Notes: generated from the letters alone by a model not told the origin. A stretch of DNA of 64,000 nucleotides from Methylobacterium sp. J-068 (GCF_022829445.1 NZ_JAKSXY010000061.1:147189-211188); one strand, 5' to 3'. Shown: positions 42,946 to 52,026, counted from the stretch's first letter. Translations and numbers: made by a program.

Positions 42946-43674
42946 TCATCCCGCCGCACCCTCTTCCCCGAGATAGTCGCGCCAGACCACGCTGCCGCCG
43001 AGCGTTCCGATGAAGGCCTCGTGGCGCGCGCGCTCCGCCTCGGTCAGCCGGTGGCGCAAGCGGCGCGGGCCGACCGCCACGACGTCCCCGTCGCTTCCCG
43101 TGAGCACGACCGGATCCTCGCTCGCCGCCATGGCGAGACCGAGGCTGGTCTGCTTGCCGCCCAGGAGCTCGACATAGACCTCCGCCAGGATCTGCGCGTC
43201 GAGGAGCGCGCCGTGCTTGGTGCGGCGCGTGGTGTCGATGCCGTAGCGCGAGCACAGGGCGTCGAGGTTGTTGGCCGCACCCGTGTGCTTGCGCCGGGCC
43301 AGTTGCAGCGTGTCGACCACGTCGGCGAGGTCGATGGGCGGCGGGGCCGCCGCGCCGAGGCGCGCGTATTCCATGTTGAGGAAGCCGACGTCGAACGGCG
43401 CGTTGTGGATCACCAGCGGCGAGTCACGGCAGAAATCGCGGAACGCGTCGACGATGTCGGCGAAGAGCGGCTTGTCGGCGAGGAAAGCATCCGAGATGCC
43501 GTGGACCGCGAAGGCGCCCTGGGAGACCGGCCGGGTCGGGTTGACGAAGCGATGGAAGGACTTGCCGGTCTGGACGTGGTTGATCAGCTCGACGCAGCCG
43601 ATCTCGATCAGGCGGTCGCCGTTCTTGGCATCCGTGCCGGTGGTCTCGGTGTCGAGAACGATCTCGCGCAGCAT
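42946..43674 (-). CDS. dnaQ: DNA polymerase III epsilon subunit (3'-5' exonuclease)
   Basis: A 242-residue proofreading exonuclease of the replicative polymerase. ExoI is VLDTETTG, ExoII is VIHNAPFDVGFLN and ExoIII-epsilon is HGALLDAQ, so all catalytic acidic residues and the His are present. The C-terminal part would contact the polymerase alpha subunit. ATG 43674 is preceded by AGGA. It is the last of a run on the minus strand (CDF-aroE-coaE-dnaQ), although a 60-bp gap separates it from coaE. Confidence 0.95.
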   Translation of the reverse strand: MLREIVLDTETTGTDAKNGDRLIEIGCVELINHVQTGKSFHRFVNPTRPVSQGAFAVHGISDAFLADKPLFADIVDAFRDFCRDSPLVIHNAPFDVGFLNMEYARLGAAAPPPIDLADVVDTLQLARRKHTGAANNLDALCSRYGIDTTRRTKHGALLDAQILAEVYVELLGGKQTSLGLAMAASEDPVVLTGSDGDVVAVGPRRLRHRLTEAERARHEAFIGTLGGSVVWRDYLGEEGAAG

Positions 43675-43734
43675 CGAAGGGTCCTGGGAAGGGGGCTCGG
43701 AAGCCACCCGACCATGCGCCCTCCTAAGATGGCG

Positions 43735-44346
43735 TCAAGGCGTGGCCTCGACGCCGCCCAGGCGTCGGATGATCGCCGCGACCTCGGCCTCGGCGTGGTC
43801 GAACCCGAGGCTGGTGTCGAGGACGAAGTCGGCCCGGACCCGCTTCTCGGCATCGGGCATCTGCTTGGCGCGGATCGCCTCGAAGCTCGCCGCATCCATG
43901 CCGGGGCGGGCGAGCACGCGGGCGCGCTGCACCTCCGGCGGGGCCGTGACGACGAGCACCGCGTCGCAGCGCGTCTCCGCCCCGGTCTCGAACAGGAGGG
44001 GAATGTCGAGGAGCACCAGGGGCGCGTCGGCATGGCGGGCGAGGAAGTCACGCGCCGCCGCCTGCGCCAGGGGATGGACCAGCGCTTCGAGGGCGGCCAG
44101 ACGCTCGGGCGAACCGAGGACGGCCTCGCGCAGGCGCGTCCGGTCGACCGCCCCGTCCGGCGCCAGGGTGCCGGGAAAGGCGGCCTCGACGGCCGGCGCG
44201 GCGGCGCCTCCGGCGGCGTAGAGGGCGTGGACGGCGGCGTCCGCGTCGTGGACCGGCACGCCGTGGCGCGCGAACATCGCGGCGGTGGCCGACTTGCCCA
44301 TGCCGATGGAGCCGGTGAGGCCGAGGATGCGCGGGCGGTTCGTCAC
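43735..44346 (-). CDS. coaE: Dephospho-CoA kinase
   Basis: A 203-residue enzyme performing the last step of CoA synthesis: ATP-dependent phosphorylation of dephospho-CoA. The P-loop [22 protein letters not shown] (CoA/acceptor binding) and [12 protein letters not shown] are intact. The start is GTG at 44346, overlapping the aroE TGA in a GTGA junction, so the two are coupled. The frame extends further upstream through aroE without homology. Confidence 0.94.
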   Translation of the reverse strand: MTNRPRILGLTGSIGMGKSATAAMFARHGVPVHDADAAVHALYAAGGAAAPAVEAAFPGTLAPDGAVDRTRLREAVLGSPERLAALEALVHPLAQAAARDFLARHADAPLVLLDIPLLFETGAETRCDAVLVVTAPPEVQRARVLARPGMDAASFEAIRAKQMPDAEKRVRADFVLDTSLGFDHAEAEVAAIIRRLGGVEATP

Positions 44347-45179
44347 GCGGCGAGGTCCGCGACGATGCGGGCGCGAAGCTCCGGGGTCACGCTCGGGGTG
44401 AGGCGGAACCAGCGGGCGAAGCCCGGCACCGCCTGATGCAGCAGCATGCCGAGGCCGTCGACGGCGGCGAGGTCCCGCGCCCGCGCGGCGGCGAGCAGCG
44501 GCGTCTCCAGGGGGGCGTAGACGATGTCGGCCACGGCGGCCTCCTCGGGCAGGTCGACGAGATCGATGTCGAGGGGCGGCTGCCCGACCATGCCGAGGGA
44601 GGTGGTGTTCACGAGGAGCCCCGTGCGGGCCATGGCGGCGGGCAGGTCGAGCCACGTCACCGCCTCGACGCGGGCGGGGTCGAGCTCCACCAGGGCCTCG
44701 GCGCGGGCGGGCGTGCGGTTGGCGACCCGGATCCGCGAGAGGCCGCGTTCCAGGAGGCCGACCACGATGGCGCGGGCAGCCCCCCCGGCCCCCAGCACCA
44801 GGGCGGTGCCGGCGCCCCGTTCGGTCCAGTCCAGGCCCAGGCTCTGGTCGAGATGGGCGATGAAGCCCGGCGCGTCGGTGTTGTCGCCGCAGAGGCGCTC
44901 GGAGCCGTCGAAGAACAGGGTGTTCACCGCCCCGATCTTTTCCGCGCGCGGGGTGAGCGACTCCACCAGCCGGAAGGCCGCCTCCTTGTGGGGAATCGTG
45001 ACGTTGCCGCCGGCGAAGCCCTTCTGGCGCAAGGCGGCGAAGAAGGCCGGAAACGCCTCCGGCGCCACGTCGACCCGCTCGTAGGTGCCGTCGATGCCGT
45101 ACTGGCGCAGCCAGTGCCCGTGGATCAGGGGCGAGCGCGAATGCGCGATGGGATGTCCGACGACGAAGGCGCGGGTCAT
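44343..45179 (-). CDS. aroE: Shikimate dehydrogenase
   Basis: A 278-residue NADP-dependent enzyme reducing 3-dehydroshikimate to shikimate in aromatic synthesis. The substrate site [14 protein letters not shown], catalytic Lys region [23 protein letters not shown] dinucleotide loop, [10 protein letters not shown] and the late [13 protein letters not shown] are all present. Its ATG overlaps the stop of the cation-transporter gene by 4 bp, and its end overlaps coaE. In many alphaproteobacteria aroE follows maf; here it is on the far side of hemE. Confidence 0.95.
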   Translation of the reverse strand: MTRAFVVGHPIAHSRSPLIHGHWLRQYGIDGTYERVDVAPEAFPAFFAALRQKGFAGGNVTIPHKEAAFRLVESLTPRAEKIGAVNTLFFDGSERLCGDNTDAPGFIAHLDQSLGLDWTERGAGTALVLGAGGAARAIVVGLLERGLSRIRVANRTPARAEALVELDPARVEAVTWLDLPAAMARTGLLVNTTSLGMVGQPPLDIDLVDLPEEAAVADIVYAPLETPLLAAARARDLAAVDGLGMLLHQAVPGFARWFRLTPSVTPELRARIVADLAA

Positions 45180-46180
45180 GGTGTGCGGTCTCCGGGGGTG
45201 CAGTTGCCGGCGAGCGCGCAGGCGGGGCCGCCCGCCTCCTCGATCTGCAGGGTGGCGTGGCCGATGCCGAAGCGGCTCTTCAGGTCGGCGGCCGCCGCGT
45301 TGAGGAAGGCGTTGCCGGGATGTCCCTGTGCCATGACCAGGTGGGCCGTCAGGGCGATGTCGGTGGTGCTCATGGGCCAGATGTGGAGGTCGTGCAGGTC
45401 GCTCACGCCCGGGCGCGCCCGGAGGTAGGCGCCCACTGCCGCCGGGTCGATGCCGGGCGGTACCGCCGACAGGGCCATCACGACGCTGTCGCGCAGGAGG
45501 CCCCAGGTCGCCCAGACGATCAGGCCCGCGATGACGAGGCTGACCACGGGGTCGATCCAGGCGGCGCCCGTGAGAACGATGATCAGGCCGGTGACCACGA
45601 CGCCGGCCGAGACGGCGGCATCGGCCAGCATGTGCAGGTAGGCGCCCCGGATGTTGATGTCGCGGCTGCCCGAGGCGAAGAGCCAGGCGGTGACGCCGTT
45701 GACGAGGATGCCGAGGCCGGCCACCACCATCACGGTCAGGCCCGCCACGGGCTCCGGTTCGGGGGCGATCAGGCGGATGACCGCCTCCCAGGCGATGGCC
45801 CCGGTGGCGACCAGCAGGAACACCGCGTTGAACAGGGCGGCGAGGATCGAGGAGCCGCGCAGGCCGTAGGTGAAGCGGGGCGTCGGGGCGCGCTTGACCA
45901 GCACCGAGGCGATCCAGGCGACGAGAAGCCCCAGCACGTCCGAGAGATTGTGCCCGGCATCCGCCACCAGGGCCATGGACTCGCTGGCGAAGCCGTAGAT
46001 CGCCTCGACGATCACGAAGGCGATGTTCAGGCCGATGCCGATGGCGAAGGCACGCCCGAAATTCGCGGGCGCGTGGACATGTCCGCCGCCATGGGAATGG
46101 CCGGCATGCGCGTGTCCCCCGCCATGGGAATGGCCATGATCGTGGTGGTCGTGCTCGTGATGATCCGCGTGATCAGCCAT
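45176..46180 (-). CDS. Cation diffusion facilitator (Zn2+/Cd2+/Co2+ efflux), CzcD/ZitB type
   Basis: A 334-residue inner-membrane efflux protein. The first about 38 residues are a His-rich metal-binding tail built from two near copies of [11 protein letters not shown]. Six membrane helices follow, with the transport sites ADAGHNLSD (helix 2) and HMLADAAVS (helix 5). The C-terminal cytoplasmic domain contains [10 protein letters not shown]. The site pattern fits zinc as main substrate. It is directly coupled to aroE by a 4-bp overlap, an odd pairing that looks like operon accretion. Confidence 0.92.
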   Translation of the reverse strand: MADHADHHEHDHHDHGHSHGGGHAHAGHSHGGGHVHAPANFGRAFAIGIGLNIAFVIVEAIYGFASESMALVADAGHNLSDVLGLLVAWIASVLVKRAPTPRFTYGLRGSSILAALFNAVFLLVATGAIAWEAVIRLIAPEPEPVAGLTVMVVAGLGILVNGVTAWLFASGSRDINIRGAYLHMLADAAVSAGVVVTGLIIVLTGAAWIDPVVSLVIAGLIVWATWGLLRDSVVMALSAVPPGIDPAAVGAYLRARPGVSDLHDLHIWPMSTTDIALTAHLVMAQGHPGNAFLNAAAADLKSRFGIGHATLQIEEAGGPACALAGNCTPGDRTP

Positions 46181-46246
46181 GACGTCCGCCTCGGGTGATG
46201 CAGGGTTTCACAGCTCGACGCCTTCTGCCCGTGGCCGTCGCGGCCC

Positions 46247-46268
46247 GCCTCCCCCCCTGTGGGGAGGC
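46247..46268. repeat. GC-rich hairpin GCCTCCCC/GGGGAGGC
   Basis: Perfect 8-bp arms (46247-46254 and 46261-46268) around CCCTGT lie in the 129-bp gap between hemJ and the cation transporter gene, both on the minus strand. It may act as a terminator after hemJ and belongs to the same type as the hairpins at 3713 and 36455. Confidence 0.6.
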
Positions 46269-46309
46269 GTTCCATAAGCCCTCGCGCGACGTCGAAGGGC
46301 CCCAAAAAA

Positions 46310-46756
46310 TCACCCGAAGCCCGGCTTCACCACCACCAGCACGACGATGACGACCATCAGCAGCGTCGGGGCTTCGTTGAGCACCCGGTAGAATTTGTGG
46401 CCGCGCGTGTTCCGGTCGGCGGCGAAGTCCTTGACCATGCGGGCGAGCCAGCCGTGGATGCCGCTCATGGCGAACACCAGAGCGACCTTCGCCTGGAGCC
46501 AGCCGGCGGCGTAGAACCCGCTCTGCCAGACGAGAGCCAGCCCGAACACCCAGGTGGCGATCATGGCCGGCGTCATGATCGCCTTGAGGAGCCGGCGCTC
46601 CATGACCTTGAAGGTCTCGGACTGCGCTTGCGCGTGCGGTCCGGGCACCAGGGCGGCGTGATAGACGAACAGGCGCGGCAGATAGAGCATCGCCGCCATC
46701 CACGAGATGACGGCGACGACGTGGAGCGCCTTGATCCAGAGGTAGAGGCCGTCCAT
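46310..46756 (-). CDS. hemJ: Protoporphyrinogen IX oxidase HemJ
   Basis: A 148-residue integral membrane protein with four hydrophobic helices. It begins WIKALHVVAVISWMA, with LPRLFVYH, then ERRLLKAIMTPAM and late HKFYRVLNEAPTLLM, the HemJ/UPF0093 pattern with conserved His and Arg/Lys residues. It oxidises protoporphyrinogen IX to protoporphyrin IX, replacing HemG or HemY. Its ATG overlaps the hemE stop by one base (TGATG), so the two heme genes are co-translated. Confidence 0.93.
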   Translation of the reverse strand: MDGLYLWIKALHVVAVISWMAAMLYLPRLFVYHAALVPGPHAQAQSETFKVMERRLLKAIMTPAMIATWVFGLALVWQSGFYAAGWLQAKVALVFAMSGIHGWLARMVKDFAADRNTRGHKFYRVLNEAPTLLMVVIVVLVVVKPGFG

Positions 46757-47901
46757 CAGCCGCGGAGCCGCTTCAGCATCTGCTCGACATGGGCGATGGG
46801 GGTCTGCGGCGTGATGCCGTGGCCGAGGTTGAAGATGTGCGGCAGGCCGTCGGTCGCCGCCAGCACGCCGTCCACGGCCGCGTCCAGGGCCGGTCCGCCC
46901 TCGATGAGGGTATCGGGGTGGACATTGCCCTGCGTGACCGTGGCGGCCGGCACACGGCCCCGCAAAGCCGCCAGATCGACCGACCAGTCGACGCCGACCG
47001 CGTCGGCGGCGGTCTCCGGCACCACGCGGGCATGGCCGTCGAGGCCGGAGCCGCGCGCGAACACGATGATCTTCGCCCCCGGCACGCGGGCGCGGACCCC
47101 GGCGATCATCCGGGCGATGGGTTGGAGCGACCAGCGCGTGAGGGCGTCGCGCGACGTGGCCTCCGGCAGGGCGCTCTCGGCGACTTCGTTGACGGGCGCC
47201 TCATCCGGTTCGGAGGCGCCGCGCGCGTCGGGCAGGGAGCCGGCATGGGATTCGAAGATCTGGACGGCATCGGCCCCAGCCTCGAGCTGGCGTACGAGGT
47301 ATTCGGTCTGCACCGCGACGAGGCGGTCGATCAGCGCCTCCACCAGGGCGGTGTCGTGCCGGGCCAGCGCGCGGGAGGGGGCGAGGTCGGGCGTGCCGCG
47401 TCCGCCGATCATGTAGCTCGCCACCGTCCAGGGGGCGCCGCAGAAGCCGAGCAGCGTGGTCTCGTGGGGAAGCTCGGCGCGCAGGCGCCGCACCGTCTCG
47501 AACACGGGTTCCAGATGCGTGAAGATCGCCGGATCGCCGGTCTCGCGCAGGCGCTCGAACTCGGCCCGGCCCGCCATCGGGTCGAGGCGCGGCCCCTCTC
47601 CTTCCACGAAGCGGACGTTCTGACCCAGGGCGTCGGGGATCACGAGGATGTCGGAGAACAGGATCGAGGCCTCGAAGCCGAAGCGCCGGATCGGCTGCAG
47701 CGTCACCTCGGTGGCGAAGTCCGGATTGTAGCAGAGGTCGAGGAAGGAGCCCGCCCTGGCCCGGACCTCCCGGTATTCCGGCAGGTAGCGCCCGGCCTGT
47801 CGCATCATCCAGGCAGGGGGGCGACTCTGCGCCTCGCCCGCGAGAACCCGCAGGACCACGCGGTCCCGCGCAACGTCCCGGCTTGCAACACCCTGGCTCA
47901 T
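46756..47901 (-). CDS. hemE: Uroporphyrinogen decarboxylase
   Basis: A 381-residue cytosolic enzyme converting uroporphyrinogen III to coproporphyrinogen III. It has the N-terminal signature [17 protein letters not shown], catalytic Asp in [12 protein letters not shown], the second signature [14 protein letters not shown] and the late FNLGHGITP. It is about 25 residues longer than most homologues because of an acidic/Ala-rich insert at about residues 225-250, between [11 protein letters not shown] and the TRW...QPIARMI helix. It is transcribed away from the presumed replication origin. Confidence 0.95.
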   Translation of the reverse strand: MSQGVASRDVARDRVVLRVLAGEAQSRPPAWMMRQAGRYLPEYREVRARAGSFLDLCYNPDFATEVTLQPIRRFGFEASILFSDILVIPDALGQNVRFVEGEGPRLDPMAGRAEFERLRETGDPAIFTHLEPVFETVRRLRAELPHETTLLGFCGAPWTVASYMIGGRGTPDLAPSRALARHDTALVEALIDRLVAVQTEYLVRQLEAGADAVQIFESHAGSLPDARGASEPDEAPVNEVAESALPEATSRDALTRWSLQPIARMIAGVRARVPGAKIIVFARGSGLDGHARVVPETAADAVGVDWSVDLAALRGRVPAATVTQGNVHPDTLIEGGPALDAAVDGVLAATDGLPHIFNLGHGITPQTPIAHVEQMLKRLRG

Positions 47902-48030
47902 CCGATCTCCCGCCGTCCCGATCCCGTCGAGCCGGGTTGTAGCACCGAAGTTCGGGATGTCCTCCCCTCGAAAGCCTCTCTCTCGCCCGACTGCCGAACG
48001 GGCGCTCCGCGCGTCGTCCCCACACGGGCC

Positions 48031-48076
48031 TTCTAAAAGGAAAGAGAGATTCTAGGACTCTGTTTTTTCTTTTAGA
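48031..48076. other. AT-rich inverted repeat, candidate DNA-unwinding element
   Basis: TCTAAAAGGAAA on the left and TTTTCTTTTAGA on the right are near-perfect complements, with a purine-rich then T-rich centre. It is the most AT-rich stretch of the gap and stands out from the GC-rich surroundings, as expected for an origin-unwinding region. Confidence 0.6.
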
Positions 48077-48131
48077 GGGGCGGATGACGGGACCGAAAAT
48101 CCGTCCACAGGGCGTCCCCGCCGCCACGGCG

Positions 48132-48146
48132 TTAAGAGGGCTTTAA
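48132..48146. promoter_or_regulatory. CtrA-type binding site TTAA-N7-TTAA
   Basis: TTAA at 48132-48135 and 48143-48146 are separated by exactly seven bases (GAGGGCT). This is the full consensus for the cell-cycle regulator CtrA, which in Caulobacter binds and silences the origin. Such a match is rare by chance in GC-rich DNA. Confidence 0.65.
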
Positions 48147-48334
48147 CGGATTGGGTTCAATGTCTCGGATAGGCGATGGTCTACAGTGCCTTGCGTGCGT
48201 CCCGGCGACGGTGCGCGGGTCCCGGTCCCGGATTCTCCCAAACGCGTGCCGAAACGGCGCCGTTGGGTGCGGGTGTTGACGCGAGAGTCGACAAGCCGGG
48301 GCGGATGTCCGCTGGACCCCTCGATGAAGCCGGC

Positions 48335-48377
48335 TTATCCACCCTTATCGACTCCCCTGACCGTGCCCGGTGGACAA
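48335..48377. promoter_or_regulatory. Cluster of degenerate DnaA boxes
   Basis: TTATCCACC (48335-48343) matches the TTATCCACA consensus at eight of nine positions. TTATCGACT (48345-48353) and, on the other strand, TTGTCCACC (48369-48377) match at seven. Three boxes within 43 bp at the end of the hemE/ppsR gap support origin function. Confidence 0.5.
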
Positions 48378-48425
48378 GACCGCGCGCGGTCCTGAGCTCC
48401 CGGGGCCGGAGGAGACTGCCCCTCG

Positions 48426-49256
48426 ATGAGCCGTAGCTACTTCCACCTGCACCTCGTGTCGGATTCCACCGGCGAGACGCTCATCAATGTCGGCCGCGCG
48501 GCGGCCGCCCAGTACGAGGGCGTCTCGGCGATCGAGCACGTCTATCCGCTGGTGCGCTCGGGACCGCAGCTCGAACGGGTCATCTCCGAGATCGAGGCCG
48601 CGCCCGGCCTGGTGCTCTACACCCTGGTCGGCCACGACCTGACCGAGCGGCTGGAGGCGGCCTGCCGGGAGACCGGCTCGCCCTGCCTCTCGGTGCTGCA
48701 GCCCGTGCACGCCCTGCTGCAATCCTATCTCGGCGCGGATTCCACCGCTCGGCCCGGCGCCCAGCACATGCTCAACGCCGAGTACTTCAAGCGCATCGAC
48801 GCGATGAACTTCACGCTCCTGCACGACGACGGCAACCTGCCGCCCGACGTGGACGAGGCCGACGTGATCCTCATCGGGGTCAGCCGCACCTCGAAGACGC
48901 CCACGGCGATCTACCTCGCCAATCGCGGCCTGAAGACCGCGAACTTCCCCCTCGTTCCCGGTATGCCCCTGCCCGAGACCCTGGAGAACGCGCGAAAGCC
49001 CCTCCTCGTCGGGCTGCTCGCCAGCCCCGAGCGCATCGTGCAGATCCGCCAGAACCGGCTCCTCAGCCTGAAGGCGGACGATTCCTCGCTCTACGTCGAC
49101 CGCAGCGCGGTGGCCGACGAGATCGCCGCCTGCCGGCGGCTCTGCGCCAAGCACCGCTGGCCGACCATCGACGTGACCCGCCGTTCCATCGAGGAGACGG
49201 CCGCCGCGATCCTCGACCTGCATCGCGAGCACCGCCTCAAGTTCATCGCCTCGTGA
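48426..49256 (+). CDS. ppsR: Pyruvate, phosphate dikinase / PEP synthase regulatory protein (DUF299)
   Basis: A 276-residue bifunctional ADP-dependent kinase/Pi-dependent pyrophosphorylase that switches pyruvate phosphate dikinase or PEP synthase off and on. The N-terminal [18 protein letters not shown] and the P-loop [16 protein letters not shown] are diagnostic, and the Asp/Arg-rich C-terminal region is intact. It is the homologue of the gene that borders the origin in Caulobacter and Rickettsia. A GGAGGAG lies 13 bp upstream of the ATG. The next gene, maf, begins 13 bp after its stop. Confidence 0.94.
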   Translation: MSRSYFHLHLVSDSTGETLINVGRAAAAQYEGVSAIEHVYPLVRSGPQLERVISEIEAAPGLVLYTLVGHDLTERLEAACRETGSPCLSVLQPVHALLQSYLGADSTARPGAQHMLNAEYFKRIDAMNFTLLHDDGNLPPDVDEADVILIGVSRTSKTPTAIYLANRGLKTANFPLVPGMPLPETLENARKPLLVGLLASPERIVQIRQNRLLSLKADDSSLYVDRSAVADEIAACRRLCAKHRWPTIDVTRRSIEETAAAILDLHREHRLKFIAS

Positions 49257-49269
49257 AGCGGATTCCGGC

Positions 49270-49887
49270 ATGAGCGCGACCCTCTGGCGCGGAGCCCGGG
49301 CCCTGCTGCTCGCCTCCACCAGCCCGACCCGGCGCGGCCTCCTCGAGAGCGCGGGGCTTCGCGTCGAGACCGAGGCGCCGGGGGTGGACGAGCGCGCCGT
49401 CGAGGCGGCCTGCGCCGGGCTCGCGCCCGAGGCGCTGGCGCGGCGGCTGGCCGAGTCCAAGGCGGCGGCGGTCGCCGCGCGCCACCCCGACCGCGTCGTC
49501 ATCGGCGCGGATCAGGTGCTCGCCTGCGGCGACCGGCTGTTCCACAAGCCGGCGGACCTCGCCACGGCGCGCGCCCAGATCGCGGACCTCGCCGGACGGA
49601 CCCACGCGCTCCACGCGGCGGTGGCGCTGGCCGTCGACGGTGCCGTGGCGGAGACCTTCGTGGAGACGGCGCGGCTCACCATGCGGCCCCTCGATCCGGC
49701 CGCGATCGCGGCCTATGTCGACCTCGTCGGCGCCGACCAGGTCCGGGCCAGCGTCGGCGGCTACCAGCTCGAAGGCCTCGGCATCCACCTGTTCTCCGAG
49801 ATCGCGGGCGACCATTCCACGATCCTCGGCCTGCCGCTGCTGCCCTTGCTAGCACGCCTGCGGGCTCGGAACCTCCTTGGTATCTGA
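49270..49887 (+). CDS. maf: Maf-family nucleoside triphosphate pyrophosphatase
   Basis: A 205-residue enzyme with ALLLASTSPTRRGLLESAGL at the start, AESKAAAVA, GADQVLACG and the SVGGYQLEGLG motif. The DQ in GADQV resembles the YceF branch, which hydrolyses modified nucleotides such as m7GTP, rather than the DT-type dTTP/UTP branch. It probably cleans the nucleotide pool. It is co-transcribed with ppsR, a pairing conserved next to alphaproteobacterial origins. Confidence 0.92.
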   Translation: MSATLWRGARALLLASTSPTRRGLLESAGLRVETEAPGVDERAVEAACAGLAPEALARRLAESKAAAVAARHPDRVVIGADQVLACGDRLFHKPADLATARAQIADLAGRTHALHAAVALAVDGAVAETFVETARLTMRPLDPAAIAAYVDLVGADQVRASVGGYQLEGLGIHLFSEIAGDHSTILGLPLLPLLARLRARNLLGI

Positions 49888-49980
49888 GGGGCCGCTCCCG
49901 TTCCGATCCGCGTGGACATCGCGCGCGTCGAGGTGACAGCCCCGAATCCTCCGTCGCGGGGACGTGAGGACCGGAACCGC

Positions 49981-50463
49981 CTAGCGCGAAACCCGCACGA
50001 GCCGGGGCCGCCAGATGCCGAGGACGACGTTGGCCGTCGCGACCGCGAGGAGCAGCCAGAGCGTGGCGCGTTCCGGCCCGAGGGAGGCGGCCAGGGTCGC
50101 GGGGTCGACTTGGCCCGCGAGCGCCCGAGCGCTCTCCTGCGCCTCCTGCCGCATCGGGCCCTGGACGTAGACCAGCACGCCTTCGAACATCAGGATTCCG
50201 GTGGCGAGCTTGAGCCAGGCCCAGCCCGCCGTGAGGTAGGGGCGGGTCACGGCCATCGCCAGCAGGCCGGAGACCAGCATCAGGGCGAGGCTGGGCAGGA
50301 CGATCCAGGTGGCGACGGCGTCCATGGCCCCACGGATGGCCGCGTAACCGGTCAGCGCGCTCGGGCCGGGCGCCACCCCCAGCATGACGAGCAAAGCCGC
50401 CATCGCGCCCATCAGGCCGGTCGCCCCCATCGTGTGGAGGAACTTCATCAGACGTCGCAGCAT
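49981..50463 (-). CDS. Four-helix membrane protein, possibly DUF2269-like
   Basis: A 160-residue protein with four hydrophobic segments (about residues 10-30, 50-72, 80-98, 132-150). KFLHTMGATGLMGAM lies near the start, AVTRPYLTAGWAWLKLATGIL lies mid-protein, and a basic C-terminus follows. The pattern resembles DUF2269 membrane proteins, but the match is by eye. The ATG at 50463 follows GGGGAGG; the frame continues upstream without sense. Convergent with maf. Confidence 0.7.
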   Translation of the reverse strand: MLRRLMKFLHTMGATGLMGAMAALLVMLGVAPGPSALTGYAAIRGAMDAVATWIVLPSLALMLVSGLLAMAVTRPYLTAGWAWLKLATGILMFEGVLVYVQGPMRQEAQESARALAGQVDPATLAASLGPERATLWLLLAVATANVVLGIWRPRLVRVSR

Positions 50464-50658
50464 GCGTTCGCGCCTCCCCGGTCGGGGCGGTGAACGTAGC
50501 GGAATCGCCCTCCCTCCGGTAGCGGAACCGGCCGGCCTCGACCTCGTGTGGCCCGATGCACGCCTCCGCCCTGGCGTGGCGCCGGGGGTCGGGTAGGGTG
50601 TCGGCAATTCCGCCGTCAGATCCCGACGCCTCGCGCGTCCGTCCCGAGAAGGCCCGCC

Positions 50659-51009
50659 ATGATCACGATCCTCCGCCCGCTCCTCGCCGCGCTCCTCCTG
50701 GCCGCGCTCGCCGCGCCGGCCCGCGCGGCGAGCTTTTCCTGCGACAAGGCCGAGACCGCCGACGAGAAGGCGATCTGCGCGCACCTGTCCCTCAACGACC
50801 GCGACGTGGAGATGGCGACCCGCTTCGAGATCCTGCGGGCGATGCTGCCGATGGGCGGCAACGCCAAGCTGCGGGAGGACCAGGAGGCTTGGCTCAGCGA
50901 GCGCCGCGCCTGCGCGGGGGATGTGGCCTGCCTGACGCAATCCTACGACGGACGGCTGAAGACCCTGCGGGCGGTGTTTTCGGAGTTTGCGAAGCAGGGG
51001 CCGCTCTGA
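50659..51009 (+). CDS. LprI-like periplasmic protein
   Basis: A 116-residue protein. The signal peptide (LLAALLLAALAAPARA, cleavage before ASF) is followed by SFSCDKAETADEKAICAHLSLNDRD, EDQEAWLSERRACAGDVACLTQSY and RLKTLR. The paired Cys and the D/E..W....R.C pattern match the LprI/DUF1311 lysozyme-inhibitor-like family. The first Cys may bond to the others in the periplasm. The ATG is preceded by GAGAAGG. Function is inferred from the family only. Confidence 0.82.
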   Translation: MITILRPLLAALLLAALAAPARAASFSCDKAETADEKAICAHLSLNDRDVEMATRFEILRAMLPMGGNAKLREDQEAWLSERRACAGDVACLTQSYDGRLKTLRAVFSEFAKQGPL

Positions 51010-51045
51010 CGCCTGCGGTCGATCGATCTGAGCCGGCTCAACAGA

Positions 51046-52026
51046 TCAACCGAGCCGGCTCAGCAAACGATCCATCAGCGGATTGTCGGGCGTGAACACG
51101 TAGTCGATCTTGCGCACGTTCACGGCGCCCGCCCCGGCCTTCACCAGGGCGTCGGCCAGATCGAACACCGCATCGACGGGGCAGTGCAGCACCATCTCGC
51201 CGCGTCCCTCCGGGGCGCCGTAGGGAAGGTCGGCATCGTGCAGGGCGGCGATGCCGGCGAGATCGATGTCGCCGTCGTCGGGCATGGCCGCGCGAACCTC
51301 GCGGGTGGTGCGGGCGCGCTCCTCCGCCTGGATGCGCCCGAGCACGGCGCGCAGCGCCCGGCGCTGGGCCTCGCCCCAGGGCGCGGACAAGGACGCGACG
51401 AGGTTCGCCTCCGAGCGGAGGATGATGCCGTCCTCCAGGATCTTCAGGGCGTTGGCCGCCAGCGTCGCGCCCGTCGTGGTGATGTCGACGATGATCTCGG
51501 CCGAGCCCGCCGCCGGTGCGCCCTCGGTGGCGCCCAGGCTCTCGACGATGCGGTAATCCGCGACCCCGTGCTCGGCGAAGAACCGGCGCGTGAGGTTGAC
51601 GTACTTGGTGGCGATGCGCAGGCGCTTGCCGTGGCGCGCCCGCATCTCGGCGGCGACCTCGTCGAGATCGCTCATGGCCCGCACGTCGATCCAGGCCTGC
51701 GGCACGGCGACGACCACGGTCGCCTGTCCGAAGCCGAGGGGCGTCAGCAACTCCACCTGGCCGCGCGCGTCGGGCAGCGACTCGCGGATCAGATCCTCGC
51801 CGGTGATCCCGAGATGGGCCGCCCCGCTCGCGAGCTGCGCGGCGATCTCGGAGGCCGAGAGGTAGCGCACCTCGACGCCGGGCACGCCGACGAGTTTTCC
51901 GCGATAGTCGCGGGCGCCGGTGTTCTGGGCGAGCTTGAGGCCGGCGCGGGCGAAGAAGGCGGCGGCGTTCTCCTGCAGGCGGCCCTTCGACGGAACGGCG
52001 AGGACGAGGGAATCCGGTTCAGCCAA
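51046..52026 (-). CDS. hisG: ATP phosphoribosyltransferase catalytic subunit
   Basis: Catalyses ATP plus PRPP to phosphoribosyl-ATP, the first step of histidine synthesis. A 326-residue protein: LAVPSKGRLQENA, HLGITGEDLIRES and the PRPP motif EIIVDITTTGATLAANAL are intact. It is about 100 residues longer than short-form HisG proteins that need HisZ, with an extra C-terminal region (EMVLHCPVDAVFDLAD, VNVRKIDYVFTP). The start is TTG at 52026, inside the end of hisZ (8-bp overlap), so the two are coupled. Confidence 0.93.
   Translation of the reverse strand: MAEPDSLVLAVPSKGRLQENAAAFFARAGLKLAQNTGARDYRGKLVGVPGVEVRYLSASEIAAQLASGAAHLGITGEDLIRESLPDARGQVELLTPLGFGQATVVVAVPQAWIDVRAMSDLDEVAAEMRARHGKRLRIATKYVNLTRRFFAEHGVADYRIVESLGATEGAPAAGSAEIIVDITTTGATLAANALKILEDGIILRSEANLVASLSAPWGEAQRRALRAVLGRIQAEERARTTREVRAAMPDDGDIDLAGIAALHDADLPYGAPEGRGEMVLHCPVDAVFDLADALVKAGAGAVNVRKIDYVFTPDNPLMDRLLSRLG

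Larger units (their letters stand above)
47902..48425. other. oriC: Probable chromosomal replication origin (oriC) between hemE and ppsR
   Basis: A 524-bp gene-free gap flanked by divergent hemE and ppsR. In Caulobacter and Rickettsia the origin lies exactly between hemE and the homologue of this regulator (RP001/CC_0001). Inside are an AT-rich segment (48031-48076) made of TCTAAAAGGAAA and TTTTCTTTTAGA arms, suited to unwinding. There is also a perfect TTAA-N7-TTAA CtrA-type site (48132-48146) and a cluster of DnaA-box-like sequences near 48335-48377. No exact TTATCCACA is present. It must also hold the promoters of both flanking genes. Confidence 0.75.
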
